64,000 bases of DNA from Microlunatus soli (GCF_900105385.1 NZ_LT629772.1:6014001-6078000), one strand, 5' to 3'. Positions 1-8,412 are shown, numbered from the stretch's first letter. Notes: generated by a model from the letters alone, not told the origin. Numbers and translations: made by a program.

Positions 1-181
1 GCGCCGACTGCACCGGGCCCGTACCGAGATCGAGGCGTTGGCGCTGGCCACTCTGCGTCGCCGGGTCCGGCTGCAGGACGGCACCGAACTGGACCGGCTG
101 GCCGCCGCCGTCCGGGACGGCGGGCTGGACGTGTACGCCGCGGCCGACCGGTTGACCCGGGCGATCGCCGCATCGGTCTGA
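1..181 (+). CDS. meaB: MeaB-like GTPase chaperone of B12-dependent mutases, C-terminal end only
   Basis: The frame starting at base 2 is open from the window edge to a TGA at 179-181, giving about 59 residues. The tail has an ARTEIEALAL helix followed by a DVYAAADRL segment. I recognise this as the extreme C-terminus of actinobacterial MeaB/ArgK proteins, which load and protect adenosylcobalamin on methylmalonyl-CoA-type mutases. The GTPase domain lies outside the window, so the call rests on the tail alone. A client-type mutase occurs at 8433, though not adjacent. Confidence 0.65.
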   Translation, partial: RRLHRARTEIEALALATLRRRVRLQDGTELDRLAAAVRDGGLDVYAAADRLTRAIAASV

Positions 182-299
182 CCACCCGGTCCTGAGCCGG
201 TCTTCGGCGTGCCGTCGCACGATCTGATGCTCGACGGGGTACAAAGAGACTCGGAGTTCGCCTGCGTTCTTCCCCAACGCATACGACGAGGAGTCAACC

Positions 300-464
300 G
301 TGAAGTGGATCAAGCGCATCGTGCTGGCGCTGGTGGTGATCTTCGCGCTCTTCTACCTGTTCACTCGGCCCACCGATGCCGCGGACGCGGTGCGCGGGGC
401 GTTCGGAGCGGTAGGCAAGGGTGTTGATTCGGTGATGACCTTCTTCACCTCGCTCGCCGCTTGA
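300..464 (+). CDS. small single-pass membrane protein, 54 aa
   Basis: A GTG start at 300 is preceded by a clear GAGGAG ribosome site at 288-293 with 6-nt spacing. The product begins with a basic MKWIKR segment and one hydrophobic helix (about residues 5-20), followed by a soluble tail rich in Ala, Gly and Val with a second weakly amphipathic stretch. Its stop overlaps the TTG that could start the downstream PH-domain gene, which suggests translational coupling. I do not know a function. The pairing suggests it works at the membrane with the next protein. Confidence 0.7.
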   Translation: MKWIKRIVLALVVIFALFYLFTRPTDAADAVRGAFGAVGKGVDSVMTFFTSLAA

Positions 465-1495
465 GCGGAACGGGCTCGATGGCCGGCTTCTGGCGCAAGT
501 TCGCCGATCCACGGGTCTCCAGCCACCTGATCGCCGACGAGGGTGAGATCGTCGTCGACGAGGTCCGTCGGCACCCGATGGCGTTCGTGCTGCCGGTGCT
601 GATCATTGCACTCGGGCTGCTGGTGATCCTGACCGCGTTCGTGGTGCCGGTGCAGATCGCACTGCTGCCGATTGTGGTCGGCCTGGTGGTGATCGGGATC
701 GGCGGCTATCGGATGTTGGCCGCGCACATGGATCGTTTCGTGATCACCAACATGCGGGTGTTCCGGGTGCGCGGGATCTTCAGCCAGCACACCGCCACGA
801 TGCCGATGTCGCGGATCCTGGACATCTCGGTGCACAAGCCGATGATCGGCCGGATCTTCTCCTACGGGCACTTCGTGTTCGAGTCCGCGGCCCAGGACCA
901 GGGGCTGCGGGACATCCGCTACGTCGCTCGGCCCGACGAACGAGATCTCACCATCCAGCGGGTCATCCAGCGTTCGGGCCTGCGATCCAGCATGCGCCCG
1001 CTGAGTGACGGACGGGAAGCCCGTGGCGGCGATGACGACGACCTCGATCTCGACCTGCTCGACGACGGCGACCCGACCGACGGCAGTCGCACCCCGACGC
1101 CGGAAGAGGATGCCGCCTGGCTTGCCGGGAACGGACCGGCCCGGGACCCGGTGCACGGGACCGAGATCCCGAGCCGGGACGTGATGGCCCACGAGACGGC
1201 CGGGGATGGCGCCGATGAGAGCCGACACTGGACCCAGGCCTGGTCGGTACGGGATCGCGCCGAGCATCAGCGGGCCCGACAGCAGGTGGCCGGTTCCGAG
1301 GCGCCGAACAGATCGCTGCGGGACCGGCTGCCGGGTGCAGCCCGGGTGACGTTGAGTGAGTCCGACCCCGACGACGCCGACCGCTCGGGCTCTCGGGTGC
1401 CGACCGGGGCACGGTCCCGACGCAGCGACACCGAAAACGGTACGGAAGAATCGGACGAGCAGGCACCCGATGACACCACCGGAAGCAGGAGCTGA
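461..1495 (+). CDS. bacterial PH-domain membrane protein (YdbS/YdbT-like) with acidic tail
   Basis: About 344 aa. After a short N-terminus (residues 1-45) come two hydrophobic helices around residues 46-85, then a bacterial PH_2-type domain at about 90-175 with the typical 'RFVITNMRVFRVRG' strand and a following IL-D-I-S-V strand. Residues after about 185 form a long low-complexity tail rich in Asp, Arg, Ser and Gly, probably disordered. The TTG at 461 overlaps the upstream stop; an ATG at 479 is the alternative start. PH-domain proteins of this type sit at the membrane and have no established enzymatic role. Confidence 0.75.
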   Translation: MSGTGSMAGFWRKFADPRVSSHLIADEGEIVVDEVRRHPMAFVLPVLIIALGLLVILTAFVVPVQIALLPIVVGLVVIGIGGYRMLAAHMDRFVITNMRVFRVRGIFSQHTATMPMSRILDISVHKPMIGRIFSYGHFVFESAAQDQGLRDIRYVARPDERDLTIQRVIQRSGLRSSMRPLSDGREARGGDDDDLDLDLLDDGDPTDGSRTPTPEEDAAWLAGNGPARDPVHGTEIPSRDVMAHETAGDGADESRHWTQAWSVRDRAEHQRARQQVAGSEAPNRSLRDRLPGAARVTLSESDPDDADRSGSRVPTGARSRRSDTENGTEESDEQAPDDTTGSRS

Positions 1496-1572
1496 TCACC
1501 ATCCCAGGAACGCAATCCGCCGCCGCTCGGACCCAGCGCGCCGCCGCCACGGGCAATGCGCCGGAGCACGGC

Positions 1573-2073
1573 GTGCCCGAACGGCATCGACTGCCGTTCG
1601 ATCCGATCGCCGCAGCCGCTCGGTCCTGGGAGCAACGCTGGCCGGAGCGGGACCGGATGGAGGCCGTCACCTCCCTGATGCGGGTGCACCAGCTGGTGAT
1701 CACCGAGTTGGACGAACGGCTCCGCCCGCTCGAGCTGACCTTCGCGCGGTTCGAGGTGCTGGTGCTGCTCGCCTTCTCCCGTCGGGGTTCGCTGCCGTTG
1801 GGAAAGATTGGCGAGCGGCTGCAGGTTCATGCGACATCGGTGACTCCGCTGGTGAAACGGCTGGAAGCCAGCGGCTATCTGACCCGCAACCGGCATCCGG
1901 AGGACGGCCGCGCCGTGCTCGCCGAGATCACCCCGGCCGGCCGGCAGATCACCGAGCGCGCCCGCGCCGTGATCACCGATGCGCAGTTCGGCCTGGGCTC
2001 GTTGGATGAGGAGCAGTGCCGTGCGCTGACGGCGATGCTGGCCGCACCTCGTGCGGCAGCGGGTGATTTTTGA
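1573..2073 (+). CDS. MarR family transcriptional regulator
   Basis: 166 aa. The winged-helix region at about residues 50-125 carries the family pattern: 'LTFARFEVLVLLAFS', then 'LQVHATSVTPLVKRLEASGYLTR', then a wing with 'PEDGRAVLAEITPAG'. MarR dimers usually repress nearby genes and release DNA on binding small phenolic or acidic ligands. GTG 1573 is the only plausible start in frame before the previous gene. It follows the PH-domain gene by 77 nt and converges on the MocR-type gene. I see no obvious target operator next to it. Confidence 0.88.
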   Translation: MPERHRLPFDPIAAAARSWEQRWPERDRMEAVTSLMRVHQLVITELDERLRPLELTFARFEVLVLLAFSRRGSLPLGKIGERLQVHATSVTPLVKRLEASGYLTRNRHPEDGRAVLAEITPAGRQITERARAVITDAQFGLGSLDEEQCRALTAMLAAPRAAAGDF

Positions 2074-2213
2074 TCATGCCCGGGTGGTGGTGCACCGGGG
2101 CACGCTGCCACAGCTGATCACAGGTTGCATCGCCGACCTCCCGATGGAGGCCTGTGAGCGTCGGCCACGGTCCGGCTGCGGGCAGAGCAAGATCATCTTC
2201 GCCGCGCCGAGGC

Positions 2214-3560
2214 TCAACGCTTGCCCGGGCCGGCTACTGCGCGGGTCAGTGCGTCGGCGACCTCGGCGGTCTGGGCGTCGCGCAGGGTGCTGGCCGAGAT
2301 CCTGATGTGATCGGTGGCCGCAGTGGCACCGAACCGAGAGCCCGACATGACGGCGATCCCGTGTGCAGCAAGGGTGACCATCGCAAAGCGCTCGTTGACG
2401 ACCGGCAGCCAGATGTTCATGCCACGGACGGTCGGGACGTCCAGCCCGCGGGCGCGGAGTGCCGACTCCAGGGCCGCCCGTCGACGGTCGTAGGTGGCGG
2501 CAGCTCGCTGGACGCCACGGCGGATCTCCGAGCTGGTCAGCATGGCGGCCAGGCACTCCTGCAGGATGCGGCTGGACCAGGCCGAGCCGTACTGCCGGTA
2601 GTCGCTGATCCTGTCGATCACTGCGGCCGGGCCTTCCAGGATCGCCAGCCGCAGATCGGGTCCGTGGGACTTGGAGTAGGAACGGATGTAGACCGACTGT
2701 TCCGGTGCGGTCGCCGACAGCGTGTGGATCGGACCGTCCACCAGGGGCCCGAACCCGTCGTCCTCGATGATCAACATCTCCGTCCCGGCCAGCACCGCGG
2801 CCAGCGCGTCACGGCGGCCGGCCGTCATTGCCACACCGAGTGCATTGTGCAGACTCGGCTGCAGCACCAGCGCGGTCGGTCGAGCGGACAACGCCGACCG
2901 CAGGGCGGAGGGCAGGATTCCTTCGGCGTCGCGCTCGAGATGGACCGTGCGGGCACCGGTCAGGTCGATGATGTCGAGCATCCGGGCCGTCGACGGGTCC
3001 TCGACCAGGACGATGTCGCCCGGCTGGATGAAGGTGTTCAGCGTGATCATCAACGCCTCGTAGCCACCGTTGGCGGTCATCAGCGAGCGTGCGGGGTAGG
3101 GCCACTCGGCGCGTGCCGCCCGATCCAGGGTCTCGACGATCCGGGTTCGGGTGTAGTCGTTGAGGTCGGCCGGTCGAGGCAGCGTTGCCAGCACGGCCAT
3201 CGGGTCGGGGAGCAAGGCAGGATCCGGTGCGGACAGCTTGAGATCGAAGCGCAGCCCGCTGCCGAAGTCGCCTTCGCTCTGGTAGCGCACCGGTCGGGGC
3301 GTGGTCGGCGCGCCGGCGACCTGCATACCCGAACGCCCGCCGCCGACCAGCACATCGCGGGCCCGAAGCCGCTGCCAAGCGCTCGAGACGGTCGCGGGGC
3401 TGACGCCGAGTACCGCTGCGAGATCGCGGACCGGTGGCAGCCGGGCGCCGGGTGGGATCTCGCCGTGCTTGATCAACTGGCCGAGATCCGCGGCCAGATC
3501 CTTCGCCGTCGGACTGGGGAGCCGTTCGGCGAGCCAGTCGGTCCCGATGGCCTCGTTCAT
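2214..3560 (-). CDS. MocR/PdxR-type regulator: GntR DNA-binding domain fused to class I aminotransferase fold
   Basis: 448 aa from ATG 3560. Residues about 10-75 are a GntR winged helix ('IPPGARLPPVRDLAAVLGVSPATVSSAWQRL'). Residues about 110-445 are a PLP aminotransferase-like domain. It contains 'NGGYEALMITLNTFIQPGDIVLVEDP', an 'IIEDDGFGPL' Asp that would pair with the PLP pyridine, and 'YIRSYSKSHGPDLRLAIL' with the Schiff-base Lys. Proteins of this type regulate vitamin B6, GABA or amino-acid metabolism by sensing PLP plus an amino compound. It is divergent from the Pht5-like/nitrilase/ABC operon and probably controls it. An in-frame start at 3773 was rejected because it would extend across the promoter and into the divergent gene. 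Confidence 0.9.
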   Translation of the reverse strand: MNEAIGTDWLAERLPSPTAKDLAADLGQLIKHGEIPPGARLPPVRDLAAVLGVSPATVSSAWQRLRARDVLVGGGRSGMQVAGAPTTPRPVRYQSEGDFGSGLRFDLKLSAPDPALLPDPMAVLATLPRPADLNDYTRTRIVETLDRAARAEWPYPARSLMTANGGYEALMITLNTFIQPGDIVLVEDPSTARMLDIIDLTGARTVHLERDAEGILPSALRSALSARPTALVLQPSLHNALGVAMTAGRRDALAAVLAGTEMLIIEDDGFGPLVDGPIHTLSATAPEQSVYIRSYSKSHGPDLRLAILEGPAAVIDRISDYRQYGSAWSSRILQECLAAMLTSSEIRRGVQRAAATYDRRRAALESALRARGLDVPTVRGMNIWLPVVNERFAMVTLAAHGIAVMSGSRFGATAATDHIRISASTLRDAQTAEVADALTRAVAGPGKR

Positions 3561-3568
3561 GATCAGAA

Positions 3569-3597
3569 ATGTACAGTAACGTTTAGGTATTGTACAT
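3569..3597. promoter_or_regulatory. paired TGTACA operator between the MocR gene and the divergent operon
   Basis: ATGTACA at 3569-3575 and TGTACAT at 3591-3597 form an inverted repeat. The palindromic TGTACA cores are 21 bp apart, about two helical turns, so both face the same side of the DNA. It lies just upstream of the MocR start (3560) and about 60 bp before the divergent gene (3655). It is the best candidate binding site for the adjacent regulator. The assignment is inference. Confidence 0.55.
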
Positions 3598-3654
3598 ATC
3601 ATCGTCATGGCCATATCGTGATCGGAATCAGTCGCCCCAGCACTCCGAGGATGG

Positions 3655-4668
3655 ATGTCGTCGATGACCATGACGGTTCGAATGGCCTTACGTGATTGGG
3701 ATTGGTTGACACCACTCCTGTTGGGTGAGACCGATCGGCGGGCCCTGGACCGGCATGGTGTCGAGCTGGACATTCATCGCGTGCCGGCGTTGGTCGACCT
3801 GTCGAGCGGGACCGACTTCGAGGTCGCCGAGACGTCGCTCAGCCGCTATGCCCAGCACATCGCGGCCGGCGCGACCGACGTCACGGCCCTTCCGCACTGG
3901 ATGATGCAGTCGTTCCGGCATCGCTGCATCATCGTGTCCCGCCAGAGTTCGGCGCACGCGGTGCGGGACCTGCGCGGTGGCGCCATCGGCTTGACGGGTT
4001 GGCAGGACTCCGGCAACACCTGGACCCGCGCCGTGCTGGCCGAGAGCGGCGTCGGCATCGACGACGCCCGCTGGGTGGTCGGTCGGTTGACCGCGCACCA
4101 TCCGGTGCAGGATCGGTTGGCCGGGTTCGGCAGACCGGGGCACATCGAGGCGGACCCGCGGGAACGCCCGCTGATGGAGATGCTGTCGGCGGGGGAGTTG
4201 GACGCAGTGCTGACGCCCTTCATGCCGACCGGCTTCTTCGCCTCCGACAGCCTGTGGCGGCCGTTGCTGGACGATCTGGCGGGCGCCGAGGCGGCCTACG
4301 CCGACCGGCACAACTTCGTGCCCGGCATTCATGTGCTGGGCTTTCGGAGTGACTTTCTCCGGTCGCACCAGGAGATCGCCGTCGAGATCAGCGCTGCCCT
4401 GGTGGAGTCGCGACGGATCTGGACCGAGAAGCGCCGGCGCTACGCCGAGACGTCGATGTGGATCATCGACGATCTGCTCCGGGAGTCCCGCGTGCTGCCG
4501 GCCGGTTGGGACCAGCCAGGGCTCGATCGCCAGGGCGAGATGGTCGCTGCGTTCTCAGAGCAACTCGAGCGGCAACGACTGCTGCCGGCGGCGCCGGCCG
4601 TGTCCGATCTGTTCCCGATCGACATCCCCGCGGCGTACGACGCCCGCCCGACGTTCGCACACCGCTGA
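3655..4668 (+). CDS. Pht5/4,5-dihydroxyphthalate decarboxylase-like periplasmic-binding-fold protein, no signal peptide
   Basis: 337 aa. The protein resembles the family annotated as 4,5-dihydroxyphthalate decarboxylase, which has a type 2 periplasmic-binding fold. Features are 'DFEVAETSLSRYAQHIAAG', then 'FRHRCIIVSRQS', then 'RDLRGGAIGLTGWQDSGNTWTRAVLAE'. No signal peptide or lipobox is visible, so it is probably cytoplasmic. It is first in an operon with a nitrilase-family hydrolase and an amino-acid ABC transporter. That suggests catabolism of a nitrogenous compound. The substrate cannot be read from sequence, and decarboxylase activity is not assured. Confidence 0.65.
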   Translation: MSSMTMTVRMALRDWDWLTPLLLGETDRRALDRHGVELDIHRVPALVDLSSGTDFEVAETSLSRYAQHIAAGATDVTALPHWMMQSFRHRCIIVSRQSSAHAVRDLRGGAIGLTGWQDSGNTWTRAVLAESGVGIDDARWVVGRLTAHHPVQDRLAGFGRPGHIEADPRERPLMEMLSAGELDAVLTPFMPTGFFASDSLWRPLLDDLAGAEAAYADRHNFVPGIHVLGFRSDFLRSHQEIAVEISAALVESRRIWTEKRRRYAETSMWIIDDLLRESRVLPAGWDQPGLDRQGEMVAAFSEQLERQRLLPAAPAVSDLFPIDIPAAYDARPTFAHR

Positions 4669-4681
4669 AGGAGAAATGACG

Positions 4682-5494
4682 ATGAAGATAGCCCTCGGCC
4701 AGATGCGGGTGGCGGACGACTGGCAACAGAATCTGGCGTCGATCGGTGACCTGGCCGGTCGCGCGGTCGACGAGGGGGCCCGGCTGCTCGTGCTGCCCGA
4801 AGGCATCATCGCCCGTGACCCCGACGACCCGGACCTGCCCCGACGTGCCGCGCAACCGGTGGACGGGCCCTTCGTCAGCGGCCTGCGCGACCTGTCCGAA
4901 CGGCACGGGCTGGCGATCGCCGGGACGGTGCACGTTCCCGATCAGGGAAAGGCGATCAACGCACACGTCGTGATCGACCGGGGCGACCTGATCGCCCGCT
5001 ACGACAAGCTGCATCTCTACGACGCCTTCGCCTCGCTGGAATCCGATCATGTCGTTCCCGGGGACGAGGTGCCACCGATCGTACGGATCGACGACTTCGC
5101 CTTCGGGCTGATGACCTGCTACGACGTCCGGTTCCCCGAACTGGCTCGCGCGCTGGCGGTAGCCGGCGCCGATGCGCTGCTGCTGCCGGCGGCCTGGGTC
5201 CGTGGGCCGTTGAAGGAGGACCACTGGCGGGTGATGGTGACCGCCCGTGCGGTCGAGAACACCGTCTACCTGATCGGAGTGGGCGAGATCAGCGCGCGCA
5301 ACATCGGTCGCTCCCTGGTCGTCGACCCGCTGGGTGTCACGATCGCAGCCGGTGCCGAGCAACCGACCCTGCTCGTCGCCTCCCTCGACCGTCGACGCAT
5401 CGAAGAGGCCCGATCCTCGCTGCCGGTCCTGCAGAACCGACGATTCGGCACGCCGGTCCTCGGTCGCCACCGGTCATCAGAAGCTGTCCGTTGA
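4682..5494 (+). CDS. nitrilase-superfamily carbon-nitrogen hydrolase (omega-amidase / deaminated-glutathione-amidase-like)
   Basis: 270 aa. The Glu-Lys-Cys triad is complete: Glu40 in 'LLVLPEG', Lys109 in 'RYDKLHLYD', and Cys146 in 'MTCYDVRFPE'. The length and the 'YDKLHLYDAF' motif place it near the Nit1/omega-amidase branch, which hydrolyses small carboxamides to acid plus ammonia. ATG 4682 is preferred over ATG 4676 because AAGGAG at 4668-4673 then has 8-nt spacing. It follows the Pht5-like gene by 13 nt and precedes the ABC transporter, so its amide substrate may be what the transporter brings in. Confidence 0.88.
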   Translation: MKIALGQMRVADDWQQNLASIGDLAGRAVDEGARLLVLPEGIIARDPDDPDLPRRAAQPVDGPFVSGLRDLSERHGLAIAGTVHVPDQGKAINAHVVIDRGDLIARYDKLHLYDAFASLESDHVVPGDEVPPIVRIDDFAFGLMTCYDVRFPELARALAVAGADALLLPAAWVRGPLKEDHWRVMVTARAVENTVYLIGVGEISARNIGRSLVVDPLGVTIAAGAEQPTLLVASLDRRRIEEARSSLPVLQNRRFGTPVLGRHRSSEAVR

Positions 5495-5539
5495 ACCCGA
5501 TGATCACCGCATGATCATCTGAACCGGAAGGTCTGTTCC

Positions 5540-6502
5540 ATGATCAACTCCCGGACTCGTACGAGGAACCGTCGCCGAGCCGCCGTGGTCGGCACCGCTC
5601 TGGTCTCAGCACTGCTGACCTTCGGCTGCAGTGCACAGGATCCTGATCAGGTCGGCCCGAAGAACGACGACGACACATCCACGGCGGCGACGAAGCAGCC
5701 GACGTTGAAGACCGATCCGCAGCTGCGCGCGATGCTGCCGGCCGACATCAAGAAGAGCGGGAAGTTGGTGTCGGTGAACAGCGGGTCCTTCCCGCCCTAC
5801 CTGATCGTCGGTTCCGATCACAACACCACCGGCGCGAGTGCGGATCTGCTGAACGCGCTCGGGCAGCTGTGGGGTGTCAAGATCACCGAGAAGACGGTGG
5901 ACAGTCTGCCGAGCGAGCTCACCGGGATCTCCTCGGGCCGCTACCAGATGGCGTTCGGCCCGGTGGGCGACTTCAAGGAGCGCCAACAGTCCAACGACTT
6001 CGTCGACTACGTGCAGGAGTTCGTCGTCTTTGCCGTCCCGAAGGGCAACCCCAAGAAGATCACCGGACTGGAAAGCGCCTGCGGGGCCAAGATCGCCGCG
6101 CAGGCGGGTGGCAGTGCGGAGAAGGTGATCAAGGATCAGCAGAAGAAGTGCGCCGCGGCGGGCAAACCCAAGCTCACCGTGATGAGCTTCAAGGATCAGC
6201 CGTCGTCGATCCTGGCCGTCCAGTCCGGCAGGGCCGATGCGTTCTTCTCCTCCCAGGCGCCGTTGACCTACTTCGTGAAGGAGTCCGGCGGGAAGCTGGA
6301 GCTGGCGGGGACCGGCCAGCAGAACGGATTCGAGGACCTGTACCAGGGTGCAGTGGTCAAGAAGGACTCGCCCCTGGTCCCGCTGCTGCAACAGTCGCTG
6401 CAGAAACTGCACGACAACGGCAGCTACGACGCGATCATGAAGAAGTGGGGCTTGGAGGCGAACATGATCGACAAGCCCGGCAAGAACATGGCGGTGAGTT
6501 GA
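5540..6502 (+). CDS. amino-acid-type ABC transporter substrate-binding lipoprotein
   Basis: 320 aa. A basic N-terminus, a hydrophobic core and a lipobox ending at Cys30 ('LLTFGC') mark it as a lipoprotein. A Thr/Asp-rich linker follows. Residues about 70-310 form a SBP_bac_3 fold of the polar amino-acid class, with 'GASADLLNALGQLWGVKI', 'LPSELTGISSGRYQMAFGPV', and a C-terminal 'LQKLHDNGSYDAIMKKWGL' that is highly typical. It delivers ligand to the permease and ATPase encoded immediately downstream. Polar amino acids or related amides are likely ligands, but the exact one is unknown. Confidence 0.9.
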   Translation: MINSRTRTRNRRRAAVVGTALVSALLTFGCSAQDPDQVGPKNDDDTSTAATKQPTLKTDPQLRAMLPADIKKSGKLVSVNSGSFPPYLIVGSDHNTTGASADLLNALGQLWGVKITEKTVDSLPSELTGISSGRYQMAFGPVGDFKERQQSNDFVDYVQEFVVFAVPKGNPKKITGLESACGAKIAAQAGGSAEKVIKDQQKKCAAAGKPKLTVMSFKDQPSSILAVQSGRADAFFSSQAPLTYFVKESGGKLELAGTGQQNGFEDLYQGAVVKKDSPLVPLLQQSLQKLHDNGSYDAIMKKWGLEANMIDKPGKNMAVS

Positions 6503-6503
6503 G

Positions 6504-7457
6504 ATGTCCGCCGTTCCGGCTAACGATGTCGCTCCCGCGGCCGGCCGCGACGTAGCGGGTGCGACCCATCGGATCCGCTGGGGGCAATGGATCGCGCGGG
6601 TCGCGGTCGTCCTGATTGCGATCGGGTTGATCAAGTTCCTGATCACCAACGAGAAGTTCGAGTGGTCGGTGGTCTGGGCGTGGTTCCGGGCACCGTCGGT
6701 CGGGAAGGCGCTGTGGACGACGATCTGGCTGTCGGCGGTCTCGATGGTCATCGGTCTGGTCTTCGGCGTGCTCGTCGCGGTCGCCAGGATGGCGCGGAAC
6801 AGGCTGGTCAGCGGATTGGCCGGTGTGTACGTCTGGTTCTTCCGCGGCACCCCGCTGCTGGTGCAGTTGATCTTCTGGTTCAATCTGGCCGCACTGCTAC
6901 CGCGGCTGTCGATCTCGATTCCGTTCGGGCCCGAACTGGTCTCCTGGGACACCAACCAGGTGATCACGCCGGTGACGGCGGCGATCCTCGGACTGGGGCT
7001 GAACGAGGTCGCCTACATGGCCGAGATCATCCGCGGTGGGCTGCTGTCGGTCGACCCGGGACAGCGCGAGGCGGCCAAGGCGTTCGGGATGAACAGTGGT
7101 CGGGCGCTGCGTCGGGTGGTACTGCCGCAGGCGATGCGCTCGATCATCCCACCGACCGGCAATCAGCTGATCAACATGGTGAAGGCGACGGCGATGGTCT
7201 CGGTGATCGCGATGTCGGATCTGCTGTACACGGTGCAGTCGGTCTACAACCGCACCTTTCAGACGATTCCGCTGCTGCTGGTGGCCGTGGTCTGGTACCT
7301 GATCGTGACGACGGTGCTGAACATCGTCCAGTCCTTCATCGAGTTCCATTTCTCGCGGGGCACGGCGGCAGGAGAATCCTCCTTCGCCGCGCTGGTCACC
7401 GGCTGGTTCCGCAGCCGACGGCCGGCGGCGCAGCTGACGGGTGGTGATCCGCGATGA
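6504..7457 (+). CDS. amino-acid ABC transporter permease (HisM/GlnP type)
   Basis: 317 aa, about 6 predicted membrane helices. Landmarks are the N-terminal 'LWTTIWLSAVSMVIGLVFGVLVAVAR', 'YVWFFRGTPLLVQLIFWF', and the EAA cytoplasmic loop 'GQREAAKAFGMNSGRALRRVVLPQAMRSIIPP' that docks on the ATPase. This is the single-permease arrangement common for glutamine/histidine-type importers, where the protein would form a homodimer. It starts 1 nt after the binding-protein stop and overlaps the ATPase gene by 4 nt (ATGA), consistent with one polycistronic unit. Confidence 0.93.
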   Translation: MSAVPANDVAPAAGRDVAGATHRIRWGQWIARVAVVLIAIGLIKFLITNEKFEWSVVWAWFRAPSVGKALWTTIWLSAVSMVIGLVFGVLVAVARMARNRLVSGLAGVYVWFFRGTPLLVQLIFWFNLAALLPRLSISIPFGPELVSWDTNQVITPVTAAILGLGLNEVAYMAEIIRGGLLSVDPGQREAAKAFGMNSGRALRRVVLPQAMRSIIPPTGNQLINMVKATAMVSVIAMSDLLYTVQSVYNRTFQTIPLLLVAVVWYLIVTTVLNIVQSFIEFHFSRGTAAGESSFAALVTGWFRSRRPAAQLTGGDPR

Positions 7458-8341
7458 GCGCGGCGGCAGCCGATTCCCGGACGAGGAGGACCGGCAGGAT
7501 GAATGCAGTCCCGACCAGCGGAGGACCGATGAAGGCCGAGACCGCGACAACCGACGTGCCGACAGCCGGAGCCGGCGACCAACCGCCGGTCGTCGTCGCT
7601 CGTGACGTGCACAAGTCGTTCGGTCGGGTCGAGGTGTTGAAGGGCATCGACCTGGACGTCCGGCGCGGCGAGGTGGTGGTGATTCTCGGCCCGTCCGGCT
7701 CGGGCAAGTCCACCTTCCTGCGCTGCATCAACCACCTGGAGGAGATGGACGCCGGCTCGATCACGGTCGGCGGCGTCCAGATCGGCTATCAGGTGCACGG
7801 TGATCGACTGGTGCGTGCCTCGGATCGGCTGGCCGCCCGGCAGCGGCTCACGGTCGGCATGGTGTTCCAGCAGTTCAACCTGTTCGGCCACATGACAGCT
7901 CTGGAAAATCTGATCGAGGCGCCGGTCGGCTTGCACCACGTCCCGCGGGCGGCGGCCAGGGGACGGGCCCTGGAGTTGCTGGAGATGGTCGGGCTGGGCG
8001 ACCGTGCGGATGCCTATCCCCGGCAGTTGTCCGGCGGGCAGCAGCAGCGGGTGGCGATCGCCCGGGCGCTGGCGATCCAGCCGGAATTGCTGCTGTTCGA
8101 CGAGCCGACCTCGGCCCTGGACCCGGAACTGGTCGGCGAAGTGCTGGCGACGATGCGCCAGCTGGCCGACGAGGGCTACACGATGATCATCGTGACCCAC
8201 GAGATCGGCTTCGCCCGGCAGGCCGCAGACCGGGTCGTCTTCATGGACGACGGTGTCGTGGTCGAGGCGGGGCAGCCTTCGGCGGTCATCGACGCGCCGC
8301 AGCATCCGCGGACCCAGTCCTTCCTGGCGCGGATCCACTGA
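7454..8341 (+). CDS. amino-acid ABC transporter ATPase (GlnQ/HisP type)
   Basis: 295 aa. It has Walker A 'GPSGSGKST', the Q-loop in 'VFQQFNLFGHMTALEN', signature 'LSGGQQQR', Walker B 'LLFDEPTSALDPE' and the switch His in 'VTHEIGF'. About 45 extra residues precede the ABC domain; starts at 7499 or 7529 are possible alternatives, but the ATGA overlap at 7454 supports the longer form. It energises the importer encoded by the two preceding genes. A hairpin at 8366-8380 follows and probably ends the operon. Confidence 0.93.
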   Translation: MSAAAADSRTRRTGRMNAVPTSGGPMKAETATTDVPTAGAGDQPPVVVARDVHKSFGRVEVLKGIDLDVRRGEVVVILGPSGSGKSTFLRCINHLEEMDAGSITVGGVQIGYQVHGDRLVRASDRLAARQRLTVGMVFQQFNLFGHMTALENLIEAPVGLHHVPRAAARGRALELLEMVGLGDRADAYPRQLSGGQQQRVAIARALAIQPELLLFDEPTSALDPELVGEVLATMRQLADEGYTMIIVTHEIGFARQAADRVVFMDDGVVVEAGQPSAVIDAPQHPRTQSFLARIH

Positions 8342-8365
8342 GCTGGATCCAGACTGAGTCAGGTC

Positions 8366-8380
8366 GGCCTCCGGGAGGCC
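8366..8380 (+). terminator. GC-rich hairpin after the amino-acid ABC operon
   Basis: GGCCTC (8366-8371) pairs with GAGGCC (8375-8380) across a CGG loop, followed by TTCGGG. There is no long U tract, which is usual for actinobacterial terminators. It lies 25 nt after the ATPase stop. Confidence 0.5.
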
Positions 8381-8396
8381 TTCGGGCGTGATTTAG

Positions 8397-8412
8397 TAGG
8401 ACGTCCTAGTAT
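8397..8412 (+). promoter_or_regulatory. icmA promoter -10 overlapped by a perfect 12-bp palindrome
   Basis: TAGGACGTCCTA at 8397-8408 is a perfect palindrome. Its right end merges with a good -10 hexamer, TAGTAT at 8407-8412. Transcription would begin near 8419, giving a short leader containing the GGAGGTGG ribosome site (8420-8426). A protein bound here would block RNA polymerase, so a repressor operator is likely. The regulator is unknown. Confidence 0.55.

Noticed and set aside
2154-3695. 513-codon plus-strand frame opposite the MocR gene
   Set aside because: It is antisense to a gene with clear GntR and aminotransferase motifs; its translation has no recognisable domain and reflects GC-rich shadow coding.
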